A stretch of DNA of 64,000 bases from Thalassotalea sp. ND16A (GTDB lineage: Bacteria; Pseudomonadota; Gammaproteobacteria; Enterobacterales; Alteromonadaceae): positions 147,191-211,190 of the forward strand of contig NZ_JQDZ01000123.1 in NCBI RefSeq assembly GCF_000764205.1. The letters run 5' to 3'. The position numbers were made by a program, and so were the translations under genes. The notes under the pieces are model-generated. The model was not told the origin of the DNA. It did not search any database and saw only the letters and a list, made by a program, of their open reading frames with translations. Below, in pieces: positions 27,898-37,669 of the stretch (positions are counted from its first letter, which is position 1; each line of letters starts with the position of its first letter).

Positions 27898-28350
27898 CTA
27901 CCAGCAGTCAGTATTGGCAGTGCCACTGCTGGTTTTTGCGGTGCGTTGATTGCGTGAGTTGATGGTAAAACTGATACAGTCTTTATCTTTCGCCTGATCG
28001 GTACCCGATTTTGCCGTTGCGGTGACGGCAAAGCTTGTGGCGATAGAGCCGGTGGGGCCGGCTTTCGCGGTCAGGCTGTAGTTATTTTCAGAACTTTCGC
28101 TGGAACTGTTTTTTAATCCGCTGCTAATATCGGTGGTGTAACTGCCATTTTGAATAAAATATTTTTCCTGGGCAATCGCCAGTCGCATTAGCGTTTCTTT
28201 GGCATCGGCGCGTTTACTTTTTCGCGCTTGCTCGCTGTAACCTGGGTAGGCTACCGCGGCAAGAATGCCAACGATAGATACCACGATCAACACTTCAATT
28301 AAGCTGAAGCCGCTGGTTTGCCGATGTTGTGCTGTTGTTGTTCGCATCAT
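27898..28350 (-). CDS. pilE: Type IV pilin-like minor pilin (PilE type)
   Basis: 150 residues. A prepilin leader ends at TSG, followed by FSLIEVLIVVSIVGILAAVAYP, the class III signal with Glu at +5. PilD would cleave after Gly and methylate Phe. A globular domain follows, with two C-terminal cysteines (DKDCISF and the final TDCW) that probably form the usual disulfide loop. It is the last gene of the fimT-pilV-pilW-pilX-pilY1-pilY1-pilE series, where PilE-like proteins are minor, not major, pilins. Gap to the pilY1 gene upstream is 74 bp. Confidence 0.85.
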   Translation of the reverse strand: MMRTTTAQHRQTSGFSLIEVLIVVSIVGILAAVAYPGYSEQARKSKRADAKETLMRLAIAQEKYFIQNGSYTTDISSGLKNSSSESSENNYSLTAKAGPTGSIATSFAVTATAKSGTDQAKDKDCISFTINSRNQRTAKTSSGTANTDCW

Positions 28351-28424
28351 ATCTAATACCTTCTAATACGCATTAATTACGAGTTATTGTTTACGGATTA
28401 TTATTTATGGATTGTTCTTTACCG

Positions 28425-31400
28425 TTATTGCTTACTGATATCCACCCAGGTTCGTCGACCTTTAATAAAATCGGGTCCCGAGGACACGCCGGTGGTGGTA
28501 TTGTCACCTACCATCTGTAACGGCTCGGTGGAAGCGCTGCCGATGACGGTGCCATCGCCACCGCCACTGTCATCGTAAGGGCTGGGGTCCTCGACGATTT
28601 TATCGTGAACAGCGAATAGCGCACGCAAAACCAATCCGTCATTGCCGTTCACATCTGTCTCGCCTCTTAAGCAATGGTGAACAAACCCACATTCTTGATA
28701 AATCACATCCCAGGCCGCCAGCGCCACGTCTAAGTCGGTATAGCCCAGATCCGCCAAACCTTGATCAAATTCCTCCTGGGTAATATAGCCCCTTATTTCG
28801 GCCACCGCCAAGTCATAGCCGACTTCGCCGTAGCAAATGTTGGAAGCTTGGCTATAATGCCACCACAAAAAGACCTCATGCAACCAGCCATTTACTTCAG
28901 CATCATCTGAGTCTTGATCTGAAACTTGGCCTTTGGCCCGGAGGCCACCATAGATATCCAGGTTGCCATCACCATCAATATCGTCATCGATTTCGCCATC
29001 GCTATTGATGTCATCGGTTAAATAAATTTTGGCAGCGCCAATCCTTACCGAGGCTTTTAAATCTGGCGGCGTTTGAATATGTAAATCGGCTAAGCTATCT
29101 ACTTTTGTAGGGTCGATCGCCATCATTGTCAGCGCACCTGCACGCCAGCGGCCATTCATTTCCATCCCCAACTCGGGATGCCTTGCTGTCGGGTTCTTGG
29201 AGCATTGCACTATGGTGGGGTGCACGCCGCCACTGATCAGCGCCTGATCAGCGAATGAAACTCGCAGCGTACCACCGCCAGCCTTGATGTCGTTGATGGA
29301 AACGATGAGGGAATTGCCGTCATCATCCAATAAGGTGGTTAATTGACCATCCCAGGCTTTCAGTTTGCGGTGGATCATTTGTTGATAGGCAACCACGTTA
29401 TAGCTGTTCAAGCCGATGTGCAATACCCCCGCCGGGGAAAAGTCGGCATTGCTTACCACCACAAAGAATTTTTTATTATTGTCAGTGACCGCTTCGTTAA
29501 GCTGTTCATGGCCACTTTCCGCTTGATCCAACTCAAAAAAATCCACATAGGTTGCGTTGACTTCCTGGTCGTATTCATGGGTATGCTCTGCGGCGCCCCC
29601 GGCAAACCCATGATCAGGACCATCGGAATCGACATCGATATGGCCGCCAACAAAGTTACAGCCCAGCGTACAATCCGCCGGTTCCTCCGGGGGCACTGGC
29701 GGCGCCGGGGGAACACTAAGTTGGGTATAGTTGATAAATTTGGTGTCTACGCCATCGGCTATGCGGGCGATGAGTGGCCCGGACATCATTCCCGACTGCA
29801 CCTGCCAGGCCACCGCAATATCGGTACTAGCAGTGCCGCCGGAAACATTGTCGGCCGGCGCCAGCACACCATTGCCATCAATATCGAATATCGCCGTTTT
29901 CGGCGCACCACCGGTTAAATAATTCGGTTCAAACAGCCAGTTTTCCTCATCTACCGGATTGGTTACCGTCATTTGCAGGCGGCGATCCCGTAATTGGTAA
30001 TTGGCAACGACCCTTTTGCCTGACGTTAACGCCACTGTCCAGCCGGTGTGTTTGGTCCAGTCAATGGCGGTATTGCTGCTGGTTTGAATGGTTTCTGCGC
30101 CTATGGTTTTCGCAGCCGATAGCGTTTGAGTTAATAAATTGGCGCTGCCAGGGGTTTTGCCGGTATCCCAAATACCGTACACCCCCTGCGGCGACGTATC
30201 GGCAAGGTCGGTAAAGGCCAGGGTTTTGCCGGTGGCAAAATAGACTAACTTGCCGCCGAGAGGGTGGCTAGACACTATCGGTTTGGTGGTGATCGGCTGG
30301 CTTACGCCAGCGGTGTATAGCGGTTGCGAGTAGACTACGGATTTGGTTTTTAAATCGAATTTCCACAGGTTGCCATTTAAATCGCCGGCATAGGCCAAAT
30401 CAAACAGGCCGTCATAATTCAAGTCGACTAAGGCCGGTGTCGACAAGCCATTTGCATCGCTAATCCCGCCGGAACCGGTCGTTATTGTGCTGATGGTGCC
30501 TGAGCTCAACTCGGTCAACACCAGCTCGGCAACCCCTGCGGCGCTGTTATAGCCATTACCACTGATGACATAATATTTTTTATCCGGCAATTGCGCAATA
30601 CTGGCGTTGCCGTAGGCGTCGCCAAGTACTGAGTTGCTGCTACTGTTTTGGACCCACAACACTTTGTTGTCGGGGCCTAGCGCTGAATCTTCATCGGTTA
30701 ACTTAGGGTTGGTCACGTCCAGGGCGAATCTGCTGGAGCCGCCGGCACCCAAACTGCCGATTAATACGGTGTGCCAGGCGCCATCGAAAAACGCGTCATG
30801 GACCGACAGTTCCCCATCGACGTAATATTGGTGATAATAAGGCTCGTCGCTAAGATTATCGAGCTTGGGGATCACTTCCGGCGGGATAAAGGCGTAGACT
30901 TCTTTGCCGGTTAAGGCATCAAATACGTGTAACATGCCGTCATTGGCGCCGACATACACCCTGGGCGCCCGGTAAGTATGTTTGGTTTTAAAGGCGATGT
31001 AGTCGCTAGACATATTATTGCCGATGGGGGCACCAACATAGACTGGATTGGAGTGGACAATATCGCCCAACACACTATATCGGGGACGTAAGTCGCCATT
31101 GGGTTTTTCATTACTGCGATCACCGCGGACAAAATCTAAAATCGGACTCGCGCTGGCCGCATTGAGATAGCTGACTTGGTCTAATTGTTCTTGTTGGCTG
31201 GCGCTTAAATTGTTCCAGCGAAACGCCACTTGTTTAGTGCCGTTGTGGGTGATAATTTTTCTCGAGTTAGTCCAATAGGACGAGTCGGCGGCCTCAAGAG
31301 CACTAAATTCCAATCTGGCCGACCAATTGCTACCGCTATTGGTCGGTGTGGTCGTACTTAAGTCGACGCTGGTGGTCGATGCCCCGCCATGACTGATAGT

Positions 31401-31610
31401 GTATTGGACTAAATCCCCTTGCCAGGCGCCATTTTCAAACCATGGCCGATAGCCATAAGCGCCATTTTCTAAATTGGTGGTGCTCAGCGCCATCGGCTGT
31501 AAATAGCCCACAGGTTGCTCATTGGCGGTGAATGGTGCGGCAGCGCTTACCAGATTACAAATCAGTAGACTTGCCAAAAGAAACCCGCTTTCTTTGATAC
31601 TTATGCTCAT
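28425..31610 (-). CDS. pilY1: PilY1-like pilus tip adhesin, downstream copy
   Basis: 1061 residues with a Sec signal (cleavage near LVSAAA, about 24). The central part (about 170-640) is the PilC/PilY beta-propeller with repeated YVGANDGMLHVFDALTG- and LVDLNYDGLFDLAYAGDLNG-like blades. A variable section at about 640-900 includes an Asp-rich calcium-loop-like stretch (DINSDGEIDDDIDGDG, about 864-880). The C-terminus ends GRRTWVDISKQ. PilY1 primes pilus assembly and mediates adhesion and calcium-dependent retraction control. It is highly similar to the neighbouring copy except in the 640-1000 region. It lacks an obvious N-terminal VWA domain, unlike the P. aeruginosa protein. Confidence 0.9.
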   Translation of the reverse strand: MSISIKESGFLLASLLICNLVSAAAPFTANEQPVGYLQPMALSTTNLENGAYGYRPWFENGAWQGDLVQYTISHGGASTTSVDLSTTTPTNSGSNWSARLEFSALEAADSSYWTNSRKIITHNGTKQVAFRWNNLSASQQEQLDQVSYLNAASASPILDFVRGDRSNEKPNGDLRPRYSVLGDIVHSNPVYVGAPIGNNMSSDYIAFKTKHTYRAPRVYVGANDGMLHVFDALTGKEVYAFIPPEVIPKLDNLSDEPYYHQYYVDGELSVHDAFFDGAWHTVLIGSLGAGGSSRFALDVTNPKLTDEDSALGPDNKVLWVQNSSSNSVLGDAYGNASIAQLPDKKYYVISGNGYNSAAGVAELVLTELSSGTISTITTGSGGISDANGLSTPALVDLNYDGLFDLAYAGDLNGNLWKFDLKTKSVVYSQPLYTAGVSQPITTKPIVSSHPLGGKLVYFATGKTLAFTDLADTSPQGVYGIWDTGKTPGSANLLTQTLSAAKTIGAETIQTSSNTAIDWTKHTGWTVALTSGKRVVANYQLRDRRLQMTVTNPVDEENWLFEPNYLTGGAPKTAIFDIDGNGVLAPADNVSGGTASTDIAVAWQVQSGMMSGPLIARIADGVDTKFINYTQLSVPPAPPVPPEEPADCTLGCNFVGGHIDVDSDGPDHGFAGGAAEHTHEYDQEVNATYVDFFELDQAESGHEQLNEAVTDNNKKFFVVVSNADFSPAGVLHIGLNSYNVVAYQQMIHRKLKAWDGQLTTLLDDDGNSLIVSINDIKAGGGTLRVSFADQALISGGVHPTIVQCSKNPTARHPELGMEMNGRWRAGALTMMAIDPTKVDSLADLHIQTPPDLKASVRIGAAKIYLTDDINSDGEIDDDIDGDGNLDIYGGLRAKGQVSDQDSDDAEVNGWLHEVFLWWHYSQASNICYGEVGYDLAVAEIRGYITQEEFDQGLADLGYTDLDVALAAWDVIYQECGFVHHCLRGETDVNGNDGLVLRALFAVHDKIVEDPSPYDDSGGGDGTVIGSASTEPLQMVGDNTTTGVSSGPDFIKGRRTWVDISKQ

Positions 31611-31671
31611 ACTATCTGCCCTTATTCATTCAAAGCCATTGGACGACAGCCATTGGTTTAAAACCATTAAT

Positions 31672-31794
31672 TTAAGGCTGTTCTGAGGTCCCGTTGACAG
31701 GCTGGAGTACTCGCTCCGCCTGTTTTAAATTCTTGCTTCTCCAGCTCACAATAAAGCTGTGCACCGATGACCCGATGATCGGTGTGTTAGTATT
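31672..31794 (-). pseudogene. Remnant of a pilX 3' end between the pilY1 copies
   Basis: The minus strand encodes about 40 codons ending PIIGSSVHSFIVSWRSKNLK and then QAERVLQPV and EQP plus TAA, almost the same as the C-terminus of the intact PilX at 35117-35671 (PIIGSSVHTFIVTSRSKNLK, ERVLQSVYITSEQP). The rest of pilX is missing. It shows that the duplicated unit was pilX-pilY1 and that the downstream pilX was then deleted. Confidence 0.85.
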
Positions 31795-31839
31795 GTGCAC
31801 GGCTGTTAATCACATTATATTCAGCATTCCGTTAACACT

Positions 31840-34800
31840 TTACTGCGAGGAGATATCCACCCAGGTGCGTCGGCCCTTGGTAAAACTCGGTCCCGAGATC
31901 ACACCAGTCGGGATATTGCCACTCATCACCACTACCGGTTCGGTGGATGCGCTACCCATGACGGTGCCGTCGCCACCGCCGCCATTGCTTTCGCCAGAGA
32001 AAGGATTAACGGCGAGCTTGGTCGAATAATCCTCCATTGTCGCTAAGTCGCTAGCCTTGTTGCCGTTAGCATCGGTGGCATTATTGAAGCAACTGTTACT
32101 GCTCGACCCGCAAGTTGTTATAATCGCATTCAGTGCGGCAGTAAGGCTGGCAAAGTCGTTATAGCCCAGATTTACCAGCTCTCGCTCAAAGCTATCTTCG
32201 GTCATAAACCCCCTGACATCGGCCACTGCCAATTCATAACCGGGTTCGCCGTAGCAAATATCGTACAATCGTTTGCCATTTTCGTCCTTGCTATAATGCC
32301 AATACACCCAAAACTCTAGCAACATGCCATTTGCCGGGGCATCACCTTCCACCTCGCCTTTGGCCCTGAGGCCACCATAGATATCGAGCTGGCCATCACC
32401 ATCAATATCGTTATCGATCACGCCATCGCCATTGATGTCATCGGTTAAATAAATGGTTTCGCCGGGCAGCCTGACCGAGGCTTTTAAATCTGGTGGGGTT
32501 TGGATATGTAAATCCGCTAAGCTTTTTACTTTGCTCGGGTCCATCATCATCAAGGTCAGGGGGCCACCACGCCAGCGACCGTTCATTTCCATCGAAAACG
32601 CCCTGTTCTTCTGTTCAGCCCTTTCGTAGGGGAACTCTGAACATTTGGTGTCGTCGGGGTGTATGCCACCACTGATCAGCGCCTGATCAGTGAATGCCAC
32701 TCTCAGCGTACCGCCGCCGGCCTTGATGTCGTCGATGGAGACGATAAGGGAGTTACCATCATCATCGGTTAAGGTGGTCAATTGACCGTCCCAGGTTTCC
32801 AGTTTGCGCTGGATCATTTGTTGATAGGCCACCACGTTATAGGTGTTCAGGCCGATGTGCAGTTGACCCGCAGGGCTAAAATCGGCATTGCTTACCAGCA
32901 CAAAGAATTTTTTCTTATTGTCGGTGATCGCTTCGTCAACTTGTATTTGTGCATTTTTCGCTGTATTCAGCTGAAACAAATCGACATAGGGTTGTTTTAC
33001 TTTCTTGTCGTATTGATGAGTATGCGCGGTGCGCATGCCGGCATGGCCATTGCCCTCGGGCTTCGGCCCATCAGTATCGACATCGATATGACCACCAACA
33101 AAATTACAGCCGGATTTACAACCCGGCGGCTCTGCCGGTGGCGGCTCTGTAAGTTGGGTAAAGTTGATAAATTTGGTGTCTACGCCCTCTTTGACCCGGG
33201 CGATGAGTGGCCCAGACGTGATCCCCTGCGGTATCTGCCAGGCGACGGCAATATCGGTACCATCCTCTCCGCCGCCGACATTGTCGGTCGGTTCGAGCAT
33301 GCCATTGCCATCAATATCGAATATTGCCGTTTTCGGCGCACCACCGGTTAAATAATTCGGTTCAAACAGCCAGTTTTCCTCATCTACCGGGTTGGTTACC
33401 GTCATTTGCAGGCGGCGATCACGTAATTGGTAATTGGCGACTATCCTTTTGCCCGCCGTTAATGCCACTTTCCAGCCGGTGTGTTTGCTCCAGTCAATGG
33501 CAATATTGCTGCTGGTGAGTACGGTCTCTGTGCCTATAGCTTTCGGCGCCGATAGCGTTTGGTTTAATAAATTGGCAGTGCCCGGGGTTTTGCCGGTATC
33601 CCAAATACCGTACACCCCTTGCGGCGAGGTATCGGCAAGGTCGCTAAAGGCCAGGGTTTTGCCGGTGGCAAAATAGACTAATTTGCCGCCGGTAGGGTGA
33701 CTGGACACTATCGGTTTGGTGGTGATCGGCTGGCTAACGCCGGCGGCGTATAACGGCTTCGAGTAGGCCACTGACTTGCTGGTTAAATCGAATTTCCACA
33801 GGTTGCCATTTAAGTCGCCGGCATAGGCAAAATCATACAGACCATCACGGTTCAAATCGATTAAGGCCGGTGTCGATAAGCCATTTCCTGCGGCAGATCC
33901 TGTGCTTATTTTGCTGATGGTGCCTGTGCTTAACTCGGTTAACACCAACTCGGCTTTGCCGGCGGCGCTGTTATAGCCATTGCCACTGATGACGTAATAT
34001 TTTTTATCCGGCAATTTGGCGATACTGGCGTTGCCGTACGCGTCGCCAAGTGCTGAGTTGCTGCTACTGTTTTGAACCCACAACACTTTGTTGTCGGTTG
34101 CCACCAATGAATCTTCATTGGTTAACTGTGGGTTGGTGATGTCTAAGGCGAACCTACTGGTGCCGCCGGCACCCAAACTGCCGATTAATACGGTGTGCCA
34201 GGCGCCATTGAAATATGCATCATGAACGGAGAGTTCACCATCAACGTAATATTGGTGATAATAAGGCTCGTCGCTAAGATTATCGAGCCTGGGGATCACT
34301 TCCGGTGGGATAAAGGCGTAGACTTCTTTGCCGGTTACGGCATCAAATACATGCAACATACCATCGTTAGCGCCAACATACACCCGCGGCGCCCGAGAGG
34401 CATGTTTGGCTTTAAATGTGATGTAATCGCTGCTCATATTGTTGCCTGTGGGGGCGCTAACATAGACAGGGTTGGAATGAATAATATCGCCCAACAGATT
34501 ATAACGGGGACGCAAGCTACCATTGGGTTTTTCATTACTGCGGTCACCGCGAACAAAATCTAAAATCGGACTCGAGCTGGCCGAATTGAGGTAGCTGACC
34601 TGGTCTAATTGTTCTTGTTGCGTGGCGCTTAAATTGTCCCAGCGAAACGCCACTTGTTTGACGCCGTTATGAGTGATAATTTTTCTTGAGCTGGTCCAAT
34701 AGCTCGAGTCGGCGGCTTCCGCGGCATTAAATTTCAGCCTGGCCGACCAATTGTTACCGCTATTGGTCGGTGTTGTCGTGCTCAAGTCAACGCTGGTGGT

Positions 34801-35034
34801 CGATGCCCCGCCAGAACTGATAGTGTATTGGACTAAGTCGCCTTGCCAGGCGCCATTTTCAAACCATGGCCGATAACCATAAGCGCCATTTTCTAAATTG
34901 GTGGTGCTCAGCGCCATCGGCTGTAAATAGCCGACAGGTTGCTGATTGGCGGTGAATGGCGCGGCAGCGCTTACCAGATTACAAATCAGTAAACTGGCCA
35001 AAAAAATTCCGCTTTCTTTGATACTTATGCTCAT
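31840..35034 (-). CDS. pilY1: PilY1-like pilus tip adhesin, upstream copy
   Basis: 1064 residues with the same architecture as the copy at 28425: a signal peptide to about 24, a beta-propeller at about 170-640, a variable section, a calcium-loop-like DDINGDGVIDNDIDGDG, and the terminal GRRTWVDISSQ. The first ~640 residues are nearly identical to the other copy by eye, whereas about 640-1000 differ by many substitutions and indels, including a distinct Cys-containing CGSSSNSC segment. Its leader contains a GAA/GAAAAA simple repeat directly before the ribosome site (AAGGA), which the other copy lacks. It follows pilX by 82 bp in the minor-pilin operon. Confidence 0.9.
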   Translation of the reverse strand: MSISIKESGIFLASLLICNLVSAAAPFTANQQPVGYLQPMALSTTNLENGAYGYRPWFENGAWQGDLVQYTISSGGASTTSVDLSTTTPTNSGNNWSARLKFNAAEAADSSYWTSSRKIITHNGVKQVAFRWDNLSATQQEQLDQVSYLNSASSSPILDFVRGDRSNEKPNGSLRPRYNLLGDIIHSNPVYVSAPTGNNMSSDYITFKAKHASRAPRVYVGANDGMLHVFDAVTGKEVYAFIPPEVIPRLDNLSDEPYYHQYYVDGELSVHDAYFNGAWHTVLIGSLGAGGTSRFALDITNPQLTNEDSLVATDNKVLWVQNSSSNSALGDAYGNASIAKLPDKKYYVISGNGYNSAAGKAELVLTELSTGTISKISTGSAAGNGLSTPALIDLNRDGLYDFAYAGDLNGNLWKFDLTSKSVAYSKPLYAAGVSQPITTKPIVSSHPTGGKLVYFATGKTLAFSDLADTSPQGVYGIWDTGKTPGTANLLNQTLSAPKAIGTETVLTSSNIAIDWSKHTGWKVALTAGKRIVANYQLRDRRLQMTVTNPVDEENWLFEPNYLTGGAPKTAIFDIDGNGMLEPTDNVGGGEDGTDIAVAWQIPQGITSGPLIARVKEGVDTKFINFTQLTEPPPAEPPGCKSGCNFVGGHIDVDTDGPKPEGNGHAGMRTAHTHQYDKKVKQPYVDLFQLNTAKNAQIQVDEAITDNKKKFFVLVSNADFSPAGQLHIGLNTYNVVAYQQMIQRKLETWDGQLTTLTDDDGNSLIVSIDDIKAGGGTLRVAFTDQALISGGIHPDDTKCSEFPYERAEQKNRAFSMEMNGRWRGGPLTLMMMDPSKVKSLADLHIQTPPDLKASVRLPGETIYLTDDINGDGVIDNDIDGDGQLDIYGGLRAKGEVEGDAPANGMLLEFWVYWHYSKDENGKRLYDICYGEPGYELAVADVRGFMTEDSFERELVNLGYNDFASLTAALNAIITTCGSSSNSCFNNATDANGNKASDLATMEDYSTKLAVNPFSGESNGGGGDGTVMGSASTEPVVVMSGNIPTGVISGPSFTKGRRTWVDISSQ

Positions 35035-35044
35035 GGTATCTGTC

Positions 35045-35076
35045 CTTTTTCTTTTTCTTTTTCTTCTTCTTCTTCT
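35045..35076 (-). repeat. Simple sequence repeat in the pilY1 leader
   Basis: On the coding strand the tract is (GAA)4 then (GAAAAA)3, running directly into GGACAGATACC and the pilY1 ATG at 35034. Such tracts slip during replication, and here a length change would alter spacing between promoter or upstream mRNA and the ribosome site. Confidence 0.8.
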
Positions 35077-35116
35077 AAAGCCATTGGTCGATAACCACTT
35101 GTCTGAAACCGTTAAC

Positions 35117-35671
35117 TTAAGGTTGTTCTGAAGTAATGTAGACAGACTGAAGTACGCGCTCTGCCCGTTTTAAATTCTTACTTCTTGAGGTCACAATAAA
35201 GGTGTGTACCGATGACCCGATGATCGGTGCATTATTATTTTGTAGGCTTTCATCTTCACCCGGCAGCAGCTCGAGGCCCTGATATTTGATGATGTATTTA
35301 TCATCGGCGGTTTTTCCGGTTTCCGCCGCAGTATGCGTGTCCCAATTAATATCGAACACATTCAAAGCTTCATCGGCACTGTAATAACCATCATCAGCGG
35401 TATTAAAATCAAAAGCACCTGCTACTAACACCTGTGCCTCCAAGGCCTCTTCGGCTTCCACCAATGAGCGTTCAGCATCATTAAAAGCAAGCGACTGAAA
35501 CTGACTGTTGGCTGACATTAACGATTGTGTCATCGATGATTGAAAGCTCGATAAACCCACTAAGGTGATTAACACCAATACCACTAAACTGACGCCTAAA
35601 ACGGCGCCATGTTGCTTTATCGGTAACAGAGTACGATTGTTATTGGTGATATTGTTCATCTTATTTGTCAC
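35117..35671 (-). CDS. pilX: Minor pilin assembly protein PilX
   Basis: 184 residues. The N-terminal segment HGAVLGVSLVVLVLITLVGL is the hydrophobic PilX-type helix without the canonical Glu at +5, followed by the family's MTQSLMSANSQFQSLAFNDAE segment, where incipient pilins carry N-terminal helix residues. It starts with GTG at 35671, abutting the pilW stop, or ATG at 35659. Within the operon it would join FimT/U, PilV, PilW and PilE in the tip complex that holds PilY1. A truncated second copy lies at 31672-31794. Confidence 0.85.
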   Translation of the reverse strand: MTNKMNNITNNNRTLLPIKQHGAVLGVSLVVLVLITLVGLSSFQSSMTQSLMSANSQFQSLAFNDAERSLVEAEEALEAQVLVAGAFDFNTADDGYYSADEALNVFDINWDTHTAAETGKTADDKYIIKYQGLELLPGEDESLQNNNAPIIGSSVHTFIVTSRSKNLKRAERVLQSVYITSEQP

Positions 35672-36634
35672 TTAACTGTTATTTAGGGTATTGCGCAGAG
35701 CAATGGTGGTATCGATAAACAGACGGTGGTAATTATCAGCGGGTTCATAAGTCACATCGCCCAGCGTGTATTCAGATTCATCTTTATAACTTGGATCTGG
35801 ACAATCTTCCCGTATTAATAAATATACCCGCACCGCTGCGATACTTTGCCAGTCAGCGACGGCACTTGCTGCCAGGTATTGGTTTGGTGAACCATCATTA
35901 TTGGAGTCGACACCATACTCAAATTGCAAGTGCTCGACGCCAAGCAGTAATTGCTCATTGGTTGGAATGCCATTGTCGAGGTATTTCCAGAACAGCGCCG
36001 GTATGTTTTCTCCGCCACAACTCTCATCCGATTCGCCAATGTAATAGGAATGCGCCACTAATTGATGAACGGATTGAAAATTACTGTCAATGTTATTGTT
36101 CGCCGGCTCTAAGGCATCACTGCCGAGAAAAATCCTGCCTTTGAACAAAGATGAGCGCAGGTATACATTTGCCGCGACAAAACTGTTTATCGTCCATGGC
36201 GTCGCGTAGCGCAGGGTTAAGATATCGCCACGTAAGTAATCATCGTCAGTGATGCATAGATAACCCGCATTACTGTCGTTTAAGCCAAAGATGTGTTGCT
36301 CTATCATGGTTCCCCAGGTAGTACCGGCAACTAAGCAGGTTTCCGCTGCTGGCGTGGTGATGCCATGGGTGCCGACAATTTCGCTAATATTGGCATTACC
36401 AGCAAAATAGCCAGAGCGTTGAATGTCTCTTGAAATCAACTCGACGGTAAATCGGCCGGTTTCCTGGATGCTGGCGAGTCGGTCGGTGACTTGGTTAGAA
36501 ACCTTGGCACTGGCAAAAAAAGCGTAAAGCGCCGCAATGACAAATAAGCCAAGCACCATGGCAATGATCAGCTCGACCAAGGTAAAGCCCATATTTTGTT
36601 TAGTGGTATTTGTCTTGTTAGTTACGTTATGCAT
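35672..36634 (-). CDS. pilW: Minor pilin PilW
   Basis: About 320 residues, the size of PilW. The prepilin motif is NMGFTLVELIIAMVLGLFVI, with cleavage after Gly and Glu at +5. The body has the family-typical SIQETGRFTVELISRDIQRSGY segment and Cys pairs in the C-terminal half. I use the ATG at 36634 (MHNVTNK) because the longer frame overlaps pilV. It is translationally close to pilV upstream and pilX downstream. Confidence 0.87.
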   Translation of the reverse strand: MHNVTNKTNTTKQNMGFTLVELIIAMVLGLFVIAALYAFFASAKVSNQVTDRLASIQETGRFTVELISRDIQRSGYFAGNANISEIVGTHGITTPAAETCLVAGTTWGTMIEQHIFGLNDSNAGYLCITDDDYLRGDILTLRYATPWTINSFVAANVYLRSSLFKGRIFLGSDALEPANNNIDSNFQSVHQLVAHSYYIGESDESCGGENIPALFWKYLDNGIPTNEQLLLGVEHLQFEYGVDSNNDGSPNQYLAASAVADWQSIAAVRVYLLIREDCPDPSYKDESEYTLGDVTYEPADNYHRLFIDTTIALRNTLNNS

Positions 36635-36639
36635 TTTTA

Positions 36640-37122
36640 TCAAATACTTATCGTTGTGGTTAAACAATCTAAATCATCGTCCGATGCTACCGGACAATTC
36701 TTGCCGGCCGAGCCGCTTAAATCTTGATCCCAGCGGATCGAGATGGTAATACTGTTACCCGCCTGAGTGATTTCGCCCCCCCCTGAGGGTAAGTTGCTGA
36801 TCAGTTGATTTTGCCAGGTGTATAAATCAAACTGTGCGACTTCTGCGGCAGTACATTGATTACATACACAATCGATTGATGCCGGTAATTTGGCGTGGCT
36901 GGCAAGGTATAACGCCGACTGGGCCGAATTCGCTCTGATCCGTTCCGCCATGTCATTTAAATATATTGCGGCAATAGAGCCATCTACGGCCTGGTTGGTA
37001 TTGCGAATTTGCCCCAGTTGCAATGCCATTAATCCTAATAAACCAAGCGCGACGACGATTGCGGCAACGAGCACTTCGATTAATGAAAAACCACTTTGAA
37101 AACTTCGTATCCTTGCCATCAT
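36640..37122 (-). CDS. pilV: Minor pilin PilV
   Basis: 160 residues from the ATG at 37122 (MMARIRSFQSG), which follows GGGAG; the longer frame runs back into fimT. The prepilin motif is SGFSLIEVLVAAIVVALGLL, with the GLLGLMALQ extension typical of PilV. A Cys cluster (CVCNQC, then CP near the end) probably forms disulfides. It is the second gene of the operon, 7 nt after fimT. Confidence 0.87.
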   Translation of the reverse strand: MMARIRSFQSGFSLIEVLVAAIVVALGLLGLMALQLGQIRNTNQAVDGSIAAIYLNDMAERIRANSAQSALYLASHAKLPASIDCVCNQCTAAEVAQFDLYTWQNQLISNLPSGGGEITQAGNSITISIRWDQDLSGSAGKNCPVASDDDLDCLTTTISI

Positions 37123-37129
37123 CGGCTCC

Positions 37130-37669
37130 CTAAAAACAACCGCTAGGTATTTTTCTATCACTGCCTTTGACACTGACTTTACCAAATCGGCCAATAGCAA
37201 TGGTACGTGAATGGCTGTCCACCGAATTGTTATAACATACCACTAATTCGCCTGAGCTCTTGGTGTTGCCCGAGGCAGTAAACACCACATTTGACTCGAA
37301 GTCATCGGTAGTGCCGTGAATGGTGTAATTATCAGGTAGGGCATAATGAATGGAGATGATAGGGTCGACGCCAGCAACGGTATCCACTTCGCGGATGATC
37401 CAGCCATTTTCCCAGCCACTCTTATTTGAGCAGTTATCCTGGGCGGTATTAATGGTACACACAGTAACAGCAACACCGCGTTTTATCGCCTCACTGCGAG
37501 CGATGACAAAAGCACGATGAATGTCATTGGCCTGGGTGCTCATTTGCGAAGATTTTATCATATCGAACATAGCCGGTAATGCCACACTGGAAAGTATGCC
37601 AGCGATAGCAATGGTGATAAGGACTTCGATTAAACTGAAGCCTTCAATATGGGGTAAACTTTTAGGCAT
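37130..37669 (-). CDS. fimT: Minor pilin FimT/GspH family
   Basis: 179 residues; leader MPKSLPHIEG then FSLIEVLITIAIAGILSSVA. The C-terminal GspH domain ends GRFGKVSVKGSDRKIPSGCF, and NDIHRAFVIARSEAIKRGV is the FimT/FimU signature after the helix. It is the first gene of the minor-pilin operon. Its 5' 160 bp and the ~190 bp upstream are duplicated at 41125-41480 in front of the second cluster. No good Shine-Dalgarno is visible. Confidence 0.88.
   Translation of the reverse strand: MPKSLPHIEGFSLIEVLITIAIAGILSSVALPAMFDMIKSSQMSTQANDIHRAFVIARSEAIKRGVAVTVCTINTAQDNCSNKSGWENGWIIREVDTVAGVDPIISIHYALPDNYTIHGTTDDFESNVVFTASGNTKSSGELVVCYNNSVDSHSRTIAIGRFGKVSVKGSDRKIPSGCF

Noticed and set aside
29343..29918. 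Plus-strand 191-codon ORF inside pilY1 (and its twin at 32782-33351)
   Set aside because: Both are antisense to conserved pilY1 coding sequence; they recur only because the sense genes are duplicates, and their products resemble no protein I know.
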